Assembly: GCF_014851395.1 (NCBI RefSeq)
Contig: NW_024044348.1
Location: forward strand, 27,066,676-27,130,675
From: Micropterus salmoides
Taxonomy: Eukaryota; Chordata; Actinopteri; Centrarchiformes; Centrarchidae
Reading direction: 5' to 3'
Length of the DNA: 64,000 bases
Shown here: piece after piece, positions 1-11,464 of the stretch
Layout of the letters: each line of letters opens with the position of its first letter
How positions within the stretch are numbered: position 1 is the stretch's first letter
Program-made: the position numbers and the translations under genes
The notes under the pieces: generated by a model
What the model was told of the DNA's origin: nothing
Seen by the model: the letters and a program-made list of their open reading frames with translations, nothing else
Databases searched by the model: none

Positions 1-1159
1 ACTTCACTTGGGCTGCCGAGCTGAAACACACACGTACGGGATGAGGCGAGTGGCTTTTGGTACTTTTCTTAATGTTTTCGTCTGGAAATCATTAATTAGT
101 CTCAAACCAGGTAGATTGGTTTCAGCAGCATTATGTACACTGCCTGTGGATGTATGGGAAAGGTTTCTAAAAGTGCCCCCCTCTTCCTTGAATGGTTTTA
201 TCTATATTTTTGCAACTTCCAGCCAAGGTTATTATTGTTAATGAAGATTTAATTATTTTCTACACATAGATTCTTGCATAGAAGTGCTTTCAGCAAAAGA
301 TAGAGGATATCACATGACTATACAGGAAGAATACTTTATTATACTTTCTATTTCAGCATAGTTGCAGATTAAACTTGCCTATTGTCTAGTTTCAGCAGTT
401 GCTCACAAGTTATTCCCTCAAATGGCTATAGAAATTATGACACTGTTCTACAACATGACAAGGCTTATTTACAAAACGGTTATTGCATTAGGTCAGTTTT
501 TCATAGCAAGCAGCAAGCACACACCCACACACTAGTGATGTGTCGCTCGCCAATGAGCCAGCTCTGTCACACACACACATGCACAAACATTAATCGGTCC
601 TGCCATCCTGGTGTGTCCCCGGCTGCTGGCTGTCCTAAGGTATTGGTGGTATTTGTAAAGAGCCTAATTGCCCAAGTGTCTAGAAAGTGGCCGTTGAAAG
701 TGTGGCTGGCTAATGAGATCCCTGGGAGAGGGCAGTAGTTAGTCGAAGCTGCGCTGGGCTCTACTCCCTGATAAAGGTCACATACCTCAGGAGAAAAATG
801 CCACAGCGTGATGTGATGACCAGGGAAAGAGGACTGGCCAACATTTCACTTGCCATTAAAGGAAATGAGTGAACCATAGAGGGGATGAAATTCTTTTGGA
901 TGAGGTGGCAGGTCTCCTGTGCAGGGTAGTCCACTACAAATTCTCTGGGCAAAACATCTGACAGGGTGGATATATGTGAACACTTTCTGAAATTTCACCA
1001 CTGTAAAACTACAATATGATTCTCTTTAGGCTTTCATTGAATTCTTGTGTGATTTTTTTTGGCTTCCAGCTCATACCAAAAGAGCCAGATCAGCTCTCAT
1101 GGCAGAAGCTACATTTTGGCAGTTTGCCGGTTTGTAAAAAGGTATTAAACACGCTGGAA
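1..1159. other. Unassigned intergenic DNA
   Basis: No domain, RNA gene or repeat boundary is recognisable. The open frames here are short, lack recognisable motifs and have no coding neighbours. A short CA-rich patch lies near 545-580. Confidence 0.5.
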
Positions 1160-1400
1160 GCAAGGTTATTATAATTTGGGATTTTTCATTAGTTTTTATT
1201 TTTATTTCATTTTGAATTTTTGTTTTCAGTTTAGTTTTAATTACTTTTTAACATGGGTTTGCTAGTTTAGTTTAGTTTTAATTAATTTATTTTTTGAAAA
1301 GCTTCAGCTTTGCTTAGTTTTAGATTAGTTTTTATTAGTTTCAGCATTAATTTTAGTCTTTGTCGCTGCATAATGCCAAGCTCAGTTCAGTTTAGTTCGG
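1160..1400. repeat. T-rich dispersed repeat (TTTAGTTTTA units)
   Basis: The stretch is dominated by imperfect reiterations of TTTAGTTTTA and TTTTATTAGTTT. Teleost genomes contain dispersed sequences of this style, but the family cannot be assigned by eye. It has no coding potential. Confidence 0.4.
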
Positions 1401-2690
1401 TCCACTTTTTTCACAAAATATTAAAATACTAATGCAGATTTGTGAAAAGGGACTTTTTTTTTAAAGCTATCTGAAGCTTGTACGTAGGGGCCCAAACACT
1501 AAGCATATATTTGAAGTACCAACACATTGTCTAAATAACAACTACAAATAAATGAAGCACATGCAATGTACAGTATAATTTCTAACTGATATACAGAAAA
1601 CCCTAAGAGCTAAACTACCTTAATCCTACTACCCAGTGGTCCCAAGAAATGTATTACATCAGTCTCTAGCTCTATCATTCTTGGTTAAATAGGTGAAATA
1701 CAATAAATGGAGGTGAAATACAATTGATGGACAGCTAAGAAATTGGAAGATAGTGTAGGCCCCCCTTGGAGCCACAAACAACAGGTCCCTAGCACCCTGA
1801 AGGCAAGTATGACTGAAAAGCAGTTAAATTAAAATCTAAACCTTTATTAATCAAAACATTTGTATTAAAACAATGTGAAGCACAAACAGGCAGGTTGGCT
1901 GAGATATCAGTTAGCCCATAAAACACACACTAGCAGACATGCAATAAATAGAATGACCAGCAGACCCAGTGCAAGGGGAGCTCACAATCAATGGGCAAGT
2001 TTATCCCACATGCAGGATGCTAAGCCAGACCATCAGAACGGAACAAAACAAGGAAAAGAAACAGTGAGTGACAGAGAACAGAGACAGTGACTCACTACCT
2101 GCAATCTGAACTAAACAAAACATAACTCTATACAGTTGTTGCATTCATATTCATTTGTATGTATGCATAAAAGATAATAGAAAACATGTTCAAATCCCAC
2201 TAACTATGACCCGATCTCTTCCTGTGTCTCCCCAACTAAGTTAGTATCCCCCTAACGTTACATGGGGCTCTCCTCGTAACAGCGGTGGCCACCTGCTACG
2301 CTGTGGCCAGACGCCGCCCTGACCCCGGGCTCTCTTGATGGCTAAACTAATCGTGGCTGGACAGCCACACAACACGCAGCGTGCCAGCTCCTCATGCCGA
2401 GGACAAAAGCACAACACACCGGTGGCTCACCAACAGGTGCCTTTCAGCTAATCACAGTGCACACTGCTGAACTGCCGGTCCGGCCCACAGTTATCAGTTA
2501 TTTCGTTCATCTTTGTTAACGACAATAATCTTGGTACCTCTTCTTGTGTTTGGTTGATACTTGATTGCATCATTGAAGTCAGTTGACATTTGATTTGCTA
2601 TCTCACAATCTCATCATCCAGCCGTGCTGACTTTGTTATTGCTGCTGGTTATGTACCAAGGTAACAGCTCCAACTTGAGCATGAACAACC
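1401..2690. other. Unassigned DNA with a GC-rich patch
   Basis: Mostly AT-rich sequence with no recognisable gene. Positions ~2225-2480 are distinctly GC-richer than the surroundings and contain GGTGGCCAC and GTGGCCAGACG-type stretches. That patch could be part of a degraded transposon or a decayed CpG-rich regulatory segment, and nothing in the sequence decides between them. Confidence 0.4.
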
Positions 2691-2692
2691 AG

Positions 2693-2810
2693 GATTGGGG
2701 AGTAACGGACTACATGTTACAGCATTATGTAATCAGGATACAAAATAAAGTAACTGTATTCCGTTACAGTACAGAATAAAAAGGTTTAATCAGATTAAAG
2801 CTACATTTAA
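2693..2810. repeat. Dispersed repeat of the GTAATCAGATTA class
   Basis: The segment shows repeated TAACGGA, GTAATCAGG, CCGTTACAGT and TTAATCAGATTA words. The same vocabulary recurs at 5060-5215 and 49715-49870. It looks like a degraded copy of one dispersed teleost repeat class. Assignment to a named family was not possible. Confidence 0.4.
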
Positions 2811-4319
2811 GAAAGCTATTTGCTGTTTATGTGATTCCTGTAAAAACACAAAGCTAGGGAGGGATCTGTCGCAGATTTTGAGCAGTTTGTAGCCAGTAGT
2901 TGAATGTGGTTACACACCCACTCCACCATGCAGTCACTGTGCATACTGATGCCAGCTCTCGGTGAGTGAACAAGGCAGCCGGACCCGAGCACAGCCTCCG
3001 AGACCGACGGAGGCAAGTCTGACCACATACAGTATAAAGGTGGTTTTCTTGCAGGTTTGGCTTTTATCACCCTGGGGATGAGTCAACTAAGACTGTGTTC
3101 GGACCTATTCATATCGGGTTCACTGGGAGCTGCTGAGCGCAGTTTGCTGCCTGCTCGCCGCAATCATTCCCCACTGGGTCCCCCCACCCCTGGCCTGAAA
3201 ACCTCCAGTGCTTAAGTAAAGGTATAAACTTAAAAACACACTTCGGTGCTCTGAGTTCCCAGTACATAGTTCAGAGTAAGCTAATTTGACCAGTAGTTGT
3301 AGGCAACATCAAACTTGTGCAGATTGTCTTGCATTATAAGATCCTCCAGATCTAAGCTAAGAACACAAGTCATTTCAGTTCAGTCAATATCTTTATGTTA
3401 TTATTTCATAGCAGGTCCATCACTACCTCCATCATCATTGGTGTCATCCAAGAAGCTGACAATGCTGGTTTAGGCCTACATCAATAATAAATAAACAATT
3501 ATTCACCTCTAACAACAGTGTATGAACACGTCAACTTCCTAAAATTACTTATTTTCTGTGTTAATCTTGCTCATAGGTCTACCTGTGCGGTTTTGCAGTT
3601 TTTGTCTCTTAAACTGTTGATTGGCTGTTATTAAAGATTTAAGCTTTCACTTCATTAGTCTTTTTATTCAGAACTAAGTTCCTCGGTGTCTACTGGGTCT
3701 TGCACTACCATTAAGCTCTGGAGCACTGATGGTATCATGTTTCCTGTTTGACCTCAAACATAGTAGATATAATAATATAGAGTATAGTCTAGTTATTGTT
3801 TTAATCAGAATCAGCTTTAATGCAAAGTAGGTTTAAGAAATTTGCTTTGGTGTTTGTGCTAAACAAACATGGCAGGTTTAAGAAGATTCATCTGGTTTTA
3901 TTTAAAAACAAGAGATGTTTCCGTGTCATATATAGTGACAACGCCCGCCAGTCAGAGGGGCCTCCAAATAAATTTTGATTAGGGCCCCAGAAGGCCTACA
4001 GGCCTCTGTTTGCACCTGCCTCAACTTCTCCCTGTAGTCACTCACACACACACCTTTAATAACAAACATAAACACAACGGCTTTTCCTGCCTCTCTCTCC
4101 CTGTCTGTTCCCCTGAGTTTCTCCATCAGCAGTAGGTTATGTTTTATAAAGTTGCCGAAAAGACGCAGAACTCGTCTTTTTTCTGAAATTTTTCCCCCCA
4201 TGATACTTTTTCAAGGCAGCAGGTGCGCCACATGCCAGCTTGTTAATTACGTAGCTTATCAGTGTCATTGTCCATAGACATCACTCAACCCTAATTTGAA
4301 TACATTTATTTACTCTGCA
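2811..4319. other. Unassigned DNA
   Basis: No domain is recognisable in the 84- and 91-codon minus-strand frames (2816-3070 and 3926-4201). Base composition and lack of splice-like boundaries do not support them as genes. Part of it may be the body of the degraded element whose end appears at 4320-4470. Confidence 0.4.
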
Positions 4320-4470
4320 AGTAATTTTGTGACAGCATTTCCTTTGTACAATTTTTTTTATGTTGTGATATAGGTCTTAAATTTCATTCATAGTGGTCTT
4401 AAAAAGGTCTTAAAAAGTCTTAAATTTGACCAAGTGAAAACTGCTGAAACCCTGCACAGAGTTGAGGCAG
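4320..4470 (-). repeat. Dispersed repeat end with GGTCTTAAAAAG iterations
   Basis: Words of the form GGTCTTAAA are reiterated and run into TGAAACCCTGCAC. On the minus strand this reads as CAGGGTTTCAGCAG followed by TTTAAGAC repeats, resembling a terminal segment of a common fish DNA-transposon-like repeat. Family identity is recalled rather than searched. Confidence 0.4.
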
Positions 4471-4576
4471 GGCAGCCGGGGAACACCAGAGAAAACCAGA
4501 TAATATTTTCCATCAAATACGATCCTGTTACCGAAAAAAGTTGGGCTTTTGTGCACTAATTAGTGATGCCCGGTCC

Positions 4577-4865
4577 CAGAAACACTATTTTTCTGCAGTT
4601 ATAAAAATTAAAAAATCTTTTTATTGGTCACTAAATTTATACATTCTCCCCAGTACAGGATGATTCATCAACATTTTAAAACCGTAGTGCTGAGGATGAA
4701 TTAGAGTTTAAAAGTCTGATAGCTTAGGGGAATAAGCTGCTCTGCAGTCTGGTGATGCAGCAGCATAAACTTCTATATCTCTTCCCAGAATGCAGCAGGG
4801 TGAACAGGATGTGGCTAGGTGGGTTCTTTCCTTTAGTATCCTTAGGGCTCTACATAGGCACCTCA
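4577..4865 (-). pseudogene. LINE ORF2 C-terminal remnant and 3' end
   Basis: Read on the minus strand from ~4,815 downward, one frame gives HILFTLLHSGKRYRSL and then TRLQSSLFP, followed by an in-frame stop and AIRLLNS. This is the extreme C-terminus of a non-LTR retrotransposon ORF2, where an L-SGRRYRS-like motif lies downstream of the reverse transcriptase. Lower coordinates would be its 3' UTR. Reverse transcriptase and endonuclease domains are absent, so the copy is strongly 5'-truncated. A relative in the same orientation lies at 8460-8880. It is a dead fragment. Confidence 0.6.
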
Positions 4866-4871
4866 CCTCAC

Positions 4872-4965
4872 CGATATCAGGGTGTCCAATACCAACGCTT
4901 TCTGAAAAAGTGTTTGTGCCTAAACCTAACTTTATGCATGTTGACCGGCTAACCGGGTCACCCTT
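4872..4965. repeat. Repeat related to the imperfect palindrome at 59.1 kb
   Basis: The words GTGTCCAATACCAACGCTTT and AAAAAGTGTTTGTG parallel the CATCCAATACTGGCGCTTT and CAAAGCGTCTGTA words at 59,140-59,190. They are followed by CCTAAACCTAAC. It is a divergent copy of the same dispersed unit, immediately flanking the LINE remnant at 4577-4865. Confidence 0.4.
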
Positions 4966-5059
4966 GTGTTGCCGCAATGTAGCAAACTGTGGTGTTTCAT
5001 TCATTTCACTGGATGTTTCTTTAAAGATCCACTGAGCAGACTAGGCATCTCTCATCTTT

Positions 5060-5215
5060 ATTTGCATATTTGGTATTGAAATAATCCAAAAGTAATCAGG
5101 TTACATGGCTTTTATTTCATTGTACCTGGATTACGGTACTGATTACATATTTTAACAAGTAATTATTAATTGTACTGGATTACATTTTTAAAGTAATCCT
5201 CCCAACCCTGTGAAC
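5060..5215 (-). repeat. Dispersed repeat, inverted copy of 49715-49870
   Basis: The sequence contains AAAAGTAATCAGG, GTACCTGGATTACGGTACTG and TTAAAGTAATCCTCCCAACCC. The reverse complement of these words appears at 49715-49870, which begins GGGTTGGGATGATTACTTT. The two copies are diverged and in opposite orientation ~44.5 kb apart. Confidence 0.5.
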
Positions 5216-6165
5216 AACCATAGCTACCTCTCATTAACTATTCTAAAGGGCAATGTCAGCTGTTTAAATGTGATTTGTTACAGCACACTGTATCTACTGA
5301 CTCTCAATATATCTGCAACATTTCATAAATGGTCTTAAAAAAAAACACCTCCGTGAATCTTGGCGTGTGTGAAACCCAGTCAAATATGGATCCAGCTCTT
5401 GATACCAATCCCACTGGTGACTATTAGCAACTGAAAGTAATTCAGGTAGCCGCTGGAAGTTCCATTTAAAGTCACTAAACATTAGAGTGGATATCAGAGT
5501 TGTGGAGGAGTGACCATTGGATAGCACAGTGTCCTGTCCGCCTCCGACTGACAGCCATTTGGAGCAGTTGATATCTCAGTGGGCTGTGGCACTTGATATG
5601 TGCTAGCGATGTCTTTGAACTCGACTGACAGTCATTGTGGGATGTCATCCACCCTCTGTCTAGCTCCCATGTTCTCTGTCACTTACACTGGCCACCGTAG
5701 ACTGTCCAATTAAAACAAAGTTTTAATAACTAACATTCTGGCAGTGTGTTCTTTTGATCATAGACAGTTTTGTGAACTTGAACAACATGCTGGCCAAAGC
5801 TAAAAACTGAATAACCCAGACTCTTAATGATAACACAGAAAGGCAAATGAACCAAATGTATTCAGAGAGCTGTCAAACTGTATAAAACTGTGAGAAGTTA
5901 CACAACAAAAGCCAGCAGTACACTTCCTGTCCTGCCTGTTGACCTGGTAGACACAAACTCTGTGTGCACTGACAAGGTGGTGTGAAGGCAGACATGGAAG
6001 AAGGAGCATATGGAAGGAGGAGGATGGATAATGAGACGGAGAGAGAGACGGGGGGGGCGTCTCTTGCCGGTTGCATTAACAGCAGTGCTTTGTTTGTGAA
6101 AGTGGTATATGCATCGGCATTACATTTGTGTAAACCTTAACATTTGTGTAAACCCATTGTAAAGC
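5216..6165. other. Unassigned DNA
   Basis: No gene is recognised. A short tandem duplication of ACATTTGTGTAAACC occurs around 6122-6155, and a purine-rich patch with a short G run lies near 6030-6058. Confidence 0.4.
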
Positions 6166-6169
6166 TTAA

Positions 6170-6366
6170 GGCTAGTACAGACTACACGACTTTCAGTGCA
6201 TGCTAAATATCTGGCTGGCATCGGCAATGTGTCAGTGATGTGTAGTAGTAGTTCTCACATAACGACCACCGATCAATCGCTGATTTACCCCCAATCACAG
6301 CCTGGCGGTCGCCGAGCTTGCCGACCAGCAAATCCGGCTTAAAATCGTGTTGTGCGAACTAGGCTT
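6170..6366. mobile_element. MITE-like element, ~197 bp, imperfect terminal inverted repeats
   Basis: The left end reads GGCTAGTACAGACTACACGA. The reverse complement of the right end reads AGCCTAGTTCGCACAACACGA, giving imperfect terminal inverted repeats of ~24 bp. The interior contains GCCTGGCGGTCGCCGAGC and has no coding capacity. Size and ends fit a non-autonomous DNA transposon (hAT or Harbinger type). I could not settle the target-site duplication, so the superfamily is open. Confidence 0.55.
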
Positions 6367-6369
6367 TAG

Positions 6370-8455
6370 ACAGCATTTTACGATATGATAAGATATTTTT
6401 TTCACTTCAGTTTGGAATCTTGTCTTTACGCAAAATGACTTAGGACATCGCATTGCATGTCATTCATGCGTCATTTGGTAATACCAGGCCTGGCTGAGAT
6501 CTTTACTCTACCGAGTGCACTCTTCTAGTTTGCGTATAGTGGAACTCTAATAAGCCAATTGACCCTTGCAGGCGAGGAGATATGCAAATGTGCATGCTTG
6601 CAGTCAGTTTCTCTTTCTCAGTCACCGAAGCACATCTTGAAATTGTGTGACACTGTGTGACCGTCTCTTCAACAAACAATCTAATCTCTTAATCTCTTCA
6701 CCTCATCTCCAGCCTGTTAATCCTGGACAGAGACAAAGGTTAGACAACAAGGGGTTCATGGGCATGGGCATCATGTTTTGCTCTATACTTACTTGATTGG
6801 TGTTAGAGACTTGTTATATCCACTGTATGTCATGGTCTAGTGGAGCTACAAAGTTTAAATGTGCTTTGCAATGGAGTTAAAGAAACGAAGTGCATTTTTT
6901 GTTATGAGTGAGAAAGTGTAATGAAAGTGGAAGATGGAGATGGAGAGTTGATGGATTTAGTTAGAGCCTTTATTAATCAAAACACAAAAATAAAGTGGCA
7001 TAGCCACAAAGCTAATGCCCCCCCCCAGTATTTTAAAAGATTTTGTTCTGCATTCTATGACAAGAATTTTCCAGACCTACGATGTTAAATACTGAGGGAG
7101 GGCTAATCAAGATGGCCACTATTAATCTGGAGCGCTCAGGCTATTTATGGAGCCTCACACATGATCGTTAAGAGAAAAAAAAAAGAAAAGCAAGAAATGA
7201 AGAAGTGTGGAGTGTTGTCAATTGCCAAACTCCTCTGACCAGAGGGGTGGGTGCTGTTGGTTGTCTGTTAAGGGTCTCTCCTGCCCCCTACTGGGAAAAG
7301 GGTACTTTTAACCATTAATTTTGGGATCGCCCAGGTCAGACGAACAAACAGAAACACTACTTCAGACTTCAAAGTTTATATTTAACTCATGCTAGAAGAA
7401 AAGGCTTTCCTTGTAGCTTGACTTCCACAATCTCTTCCTGAAGGTTGGCTGATACACACAGTAGCTACAGAATAAAGAGAGACAATACAGTGAATGTGAC
7501 AGAAAGAGAGATTCAGAGAGTATCAATGCCCAGAGTAAGGCAAACGTGTAAGAAAACAAGAAAAGAGTGAGACTCTAAATTCCTATAAACACCCCTCTGT
7601 CCAGCTTTTTCTCAAAGTCTACCCTCCTCACAAACCAGCTCTGTTGATTAAAAGAATGACCTATCTCTCTCGCTCCCTGTCTCAGCTATCCTCTCTCTTT
7701 CACTCTCTCTCACTCTTTCCTCTGCCATTTGCTTTGTCTTCATAGCCATGGGCGATGACTGAATAATTCTGTTTGAGATTTGTAAAAGTGAGGGAGAGAA
7801 AGACATCTTGACGTGCTGAATGTGAAAACAGTGATCGTTGAGAGGTGAGAAATATATCTCGGCTGCCAAAGGTTGTACAACCAAGAGTCGAGGCATTATT
7901 TTGGTAGAATTTGAATGACATAAAAGAGAGGGACCTGTGACATCTGTATTATGAGATCTGTATTGTTAAAAAACTTTAGTTGGACATGTAGTAATAGGAT
8001 GTTATTATGTGCATGTCAATGTATTCAATAGATGGGGAAAAATTATCCCAATTAAAGCCTAAAAGATTTACATATTCAATATTAGGAACAAGCAAAAATA
8101 CAACAGCAAACTCACCTAACGTCTTTGATAACTATAAACGTCAGCAAAATAAGAGCTAGTGTTGAGGAGATTTTTTTAATTATCCGCCTATCGACAATGG
8201 CTGTTACACAAACATCAAAGGAGTAAAACTGAAACAAAGACATGAAGTGAACTGAGGTGCTGGAACACCACAACTCAGTAGGGTTACTGAGTTGTTTTCT
8301 GCCTTCAAAGACTTGTAAGACATAGATAAGATGGGATGATAAAAAGAAGAGGTAATTGATGATGATGTGACAAACTCACATCCTTGAGCAACAACCCCAC
8401 CTTGCTGAACTCTGACACTTTTAATATAGTGCATACCCATGTGATTAACTGGTCT
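6370..8455. other. Unassigned DNA with simple-sequence patches
   Basis: No gene is recognised. A C run occurs at ~7020-7026, an A-rich run at ~7175-7195, and a pyrimidine-rich CTCTCT patch at ~7660-7725. The minus-strand frames at 7648-7921 cover that patch and are low-complexity (RESERERI-like), so they are not called. Confidence 0.4.
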
Positions 8456-8459
8456 AACT

Positions 8460-8880
8460 TAAAGTTATAAGGTACAAGGTAAAAGGTAAATTTAATCGTC
8501 ATCTTACAACAGAGTTGTAAAATGAAATGCAGATTTTAGTTCTCTTCTGCTACAAAGCAGACAAGATATACAAACATTATAAAATGGTGAACAGAAGTAA
8601 ACTATATTGCAGGACGCAGTGCTGAGGATGAATTTGAATTTAAGAGTCCTATTGCCTGGGGGGGAAAGCTGCTCTGCAGTCTGGTGGTGCAACAGCGGAT
8701 ATTTCTGTATCTTTCCAGATGGCAGCAGGGTGAACAGGCTGTGGCTGGGGTGGGCCTGTCAGTATCCTTTGGGAACTGTGCAGACACCTAACCTCACAGA
8801 TATCATTGATGCTCAGGAGATTGGCATCAACGAACTTTTGAGCAGTTTTAATCACCCATTCCTGTGGAGCATTTAAATTC
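8460..8880 (-). pseudogene. LINE ORF2 C-terminal remnant and 3' UTR
   Basis: On the minus strand from ~8,755 downward the frame reads HPSHSLFTLLPSGK, then TTRLQ-like and NRTLKFK-like segments. This is the conserved C-terminal tail of a fish non-LTR retrotransposon ORF2. Sequence at lower coordinates is the probable 3' UTR. The copy is 5'-truncated, lacks the reverse transcriptase and endonuclease, and carries frame disruptions. It matches 4577-4865 in layout and orientation. It ends just outside the visible left boundary of the inverted duplication. Confidence 0.6.
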
Positions 8881-9714
8881 CCTTCAAACACACAAGGGAT
8901 TCACAGCAAAAAATGCAGGCATCCAATCCAACAAATCATCCTGCCAACAGTGACCAAACTTTTCCTACTGCGTCTATTTCACATTAAATTCTACAAAGTG
9001 GAGAAAGACTGTGACTTTTATTGTGACAGGAGTCACAGGAAATACAATGTATTTTTCACTGAGGTTCGTGATGACAGTGATCACTGATCAAAAAGTATTA
9101 CAAAACAGCATATGGTAATTTTCTTCACTGGGGTGTGGTTACTGGTGCAACAGAGCACACTTTTCATCATATCCAACCACAGCTATCAATGACGCCAGAT
9201 GCATCCAGAAGTAAACCATACATGAAGCTTTCAACCTCACAGAGGGCAGTAAACATTGCTTTTCAAACTCCTGTTAAGTTGCTCCTTAAATCTGAACTTT
9301 TTCAAGTCTACCTATGGTCTACCTGTCTACACTTACTGTAGATAGGCTGCACTGGTGTGATGTTGACAAATGTATTGTCCATGGATGGATAGGACAAACA
9401 ACTACAGGTCTTATGATGTTCAAGTCATGTGTAAAATGTTTTCTTGTTTTTTTTTTACATTATTGTAAATTGGTTTTGTTGGGTTTGTTTGTTCTTTGTC
9501 TTTTTCACTCCAACTGGTCTGTATATGTCTGTATCTCTTTGTTTTAAATATAAAAAAATTGGATCACAAAAAAAGTTGTGTAAAACCAAACGTAAATGAT
9601 TTCTTTTAAGTGAAGAACCTCGTTAGTGGAAAAGTACAGGTCAGGAATGAGAGTGATTTATTTTCTATTCAATTAATTTAGCAAGTTTGAAATCTTAAAA
9701 CCTGCAATCCTTAC

Positions 9715-9891
9715 TCTTGAAAGTAGTGAGGCTGCCTTTCAGCTTGAGGACCTGGGCAGAGGAGCCCATGTTGGCTTGCTTTCGGATTGCTGAGGTGTTC
9801 CAACAACAAGGCACAGATTCCCTTTAAGCAGCAGGGTGCTGTTGCTGATTGCGCTGTGGCCTCCTGGCAAGGGTCCAGAGAAAAACATTTC
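9715..9891 (-). other. Exon-like open segment of unknown identity (left-arm copy)
   Basis: On the minus strand a pyrimidine-containing CTTAG acceptor-like site precedes a 177-nt stretch that ends at a GTAAGG donor-like site. One frame is open throughout and Cys-rich, and 177 is divisible by three. I do not recognise the peptide, and an ORF of 59 codons can arise by chance. The right-arm copy (63036-63212) has one nonsynonymous difference. No flanking exon was recognised. Confidence 0.2.
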
Positions 9892-10194
9892 CTAAGGGGA
9901 TCGAAAAAGTGAGACATTTTTATTCACAGTAGTAGTAAATGAAGCTGTAGCAACATTAGCAGTTTTATTGTCTGTGTAGGTGGGTGGAGGAATGAGGTGG
10001 CTAGTCAGAGCAGATCCTCATTATTCCTCCTCCCACCTCTGATCCCTTGTTATCCCAACATTCATCACTCATCTGTCACCCTGGGGAATGAAAGGAATAT
10101 GTTTCACATCTGCTTAATTCCCCCAACGTGCCTCCCAGTGCGCCTTAAGGCAATTCTATTTTTTGTTGTTGCTTTTATAACATGGTCCTGTGGT

Positions 10195-10265
10195 CATTTG
10201 TAGCTCAGGTGAGAGACTGTGGCATAAATATTGCCAGGGTAGTGGGCTTGATTCGCACTGGGGCC
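10195..10265 (+). repeat. tRNA-like (possible SINE head) segment
   Basis: TAGCTCAGGTG resembles an RNA polymerase III box A. GGCTTGATTCGC, ~55 nt downstream, resembles a degraded box B. Spacing is close to that in a tRNA-derived SINE head. The acceptor stem is not convincing, so it is not called a functional tRNA gene. A mirrored copy lies near 62664-62734. Confidence 0.3.
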
Positions 10266-10463
10266 AACAATGTCTTGCGTTTCTCAAAAGGCAATTTGGG
10301 TCCACCAAACAGCATGTGTAATTTACAGCATTATAGCATGTTAAAATGGGAAGGGAGGGTTTTGCATCAGTACATGTTTTTCTAAATTGTATTTCAAGCT
10401 CAGAATTGAATAATTTTCCATAATCCTCTTCAAATAAAAAACAAGTATAAACAGGTTGACATA

Positions 10464-11464
10464 CACTGCACAAAATTATAAACACAACACTTTTGTTTTT
10501 GCCCCCATTCATCATGAGCTGAACTCAAAGGTCTAAGACGTTCTCTATGTACACAAAAGGCCTATTTCTCTCAAATATTGCTCACAAATCTGTCAAAATC
10601 TGTGTTAGTGAGCACTTCACCTTTGCCGAGACAATTCATCCATCTCACAGGTGTGGCATATGAAGATGCTGATCAGACAGCGTGGGTAATGCACAGGTGT
10701 GCCTTAGGCTGGCTACAATAAAAGGCCACTCGAAAATGTGCAGTTCCATCACACAGCACAATGCCACAGATGTTGCAAGTTTTGAGGGAGCGTGCAATTG
10801 GCATGCTGACTGCAGGAATGTCCACCAGAGCTGTTGCCCGTGAATTGAATGTTCATTTCTCTACCATAAGCCGTCTCCAAAAGCGTTTTGGAGAATTTGG
10901 CAGTACATCCAACCGGCCTCACAATCGCAGTCCACATGTAACCACACCAGCCCAGGACCTCCCCATGCAGCATCTTCACCTCCAAGATCGTCTGAGACCA
11001 GCTACCCGGACAGCTGCTGCAACAATCGGTTTGCATAACCATCTGCATCTGCAATCTGCATGCTCGTCGTCCTAATCGGGGTCTCGACCTGACTGCAACT
11101 GATGTATAGCCATTGAAGAGGAGTGGACTGACATTCCATAGGCCACGATCAACAGCCTGATCAACTCTATGCGAAGGAGATGTGTTGCACTGCATGAGGC
11201 AAATGGTGGTCACACCGGATACTGACTGGCTTCCGGACACCCCCGTACCTCCCCAATACAGTGAAACTTCACATTTTCAAGTGGCCTTTTATTGTGGCCA
11301 GCCTAAGGCACACCTGTGCACTACTCACACTGTCTGATCAGCATCTTGATATGCCACACCTGTGAGGTGGATGGATTATCTCGGCAAAGGAGAAGTGCTC
11401 ACTAACACAGATTTTGACAGATTTGTGAATTTACAAAGTATTGCGTTTATAATTTTGTACAGTG
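10464..11464 (+). mobile_element. Internally deleted Tc1/mariner element (1,001 bp)
   Basis: Both ends carry CACTG(C/T)ACAAAATTATAAAC in inverted orientation and both are flanked by TA, the Tc1/mariner target duplication (10462-10463 and 11465-11466). The inverted repeats are long, roughly 200 bp or more, and share subterminal words such as CACAGGTGTGGCATAT and GTGCCTTAGGCTGGC. Only the N-terminal part and a short C-terminal stub of the transposase remain. Length is well below the ~1.5 kb of an autonomous relative. The same element, seven bases shorter, sits in the right arm, so insertion predates the duplication, if the duplication is real. Confidence 0.9.
10761..11195 (+). pseudogene. Tc1-like transposase, deletion derivative
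   Basis: From the ATG at 10761 the frame encodes ~90 residues of a Tc1-type DNA-binding region. It starts MPQMLQVLRERAIGML and is followed by a helix-turn-helix-like STRAVARELNVHFSTISRL. A proline/arginine-rich linker follows. The frame ends at a stop near 11075. After that only disrupted C-terminal coding remains up to ~11,195 (words like EEEWTDIP and CIALHE in shifted frames). The catalytic DDE core is deleted. It cannot make active transposase, but could be mobilised in trans through its intact ends. This is inferred from structure. Confidence 0.8.

Noticed and set aside
10195..10265. Functional tRNA gene
   Set aside because: Box A-like and weak box B-like words are present, but a convincing cloverleaf and acceptor stem are not. 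It is kept only as a possible SINE head.
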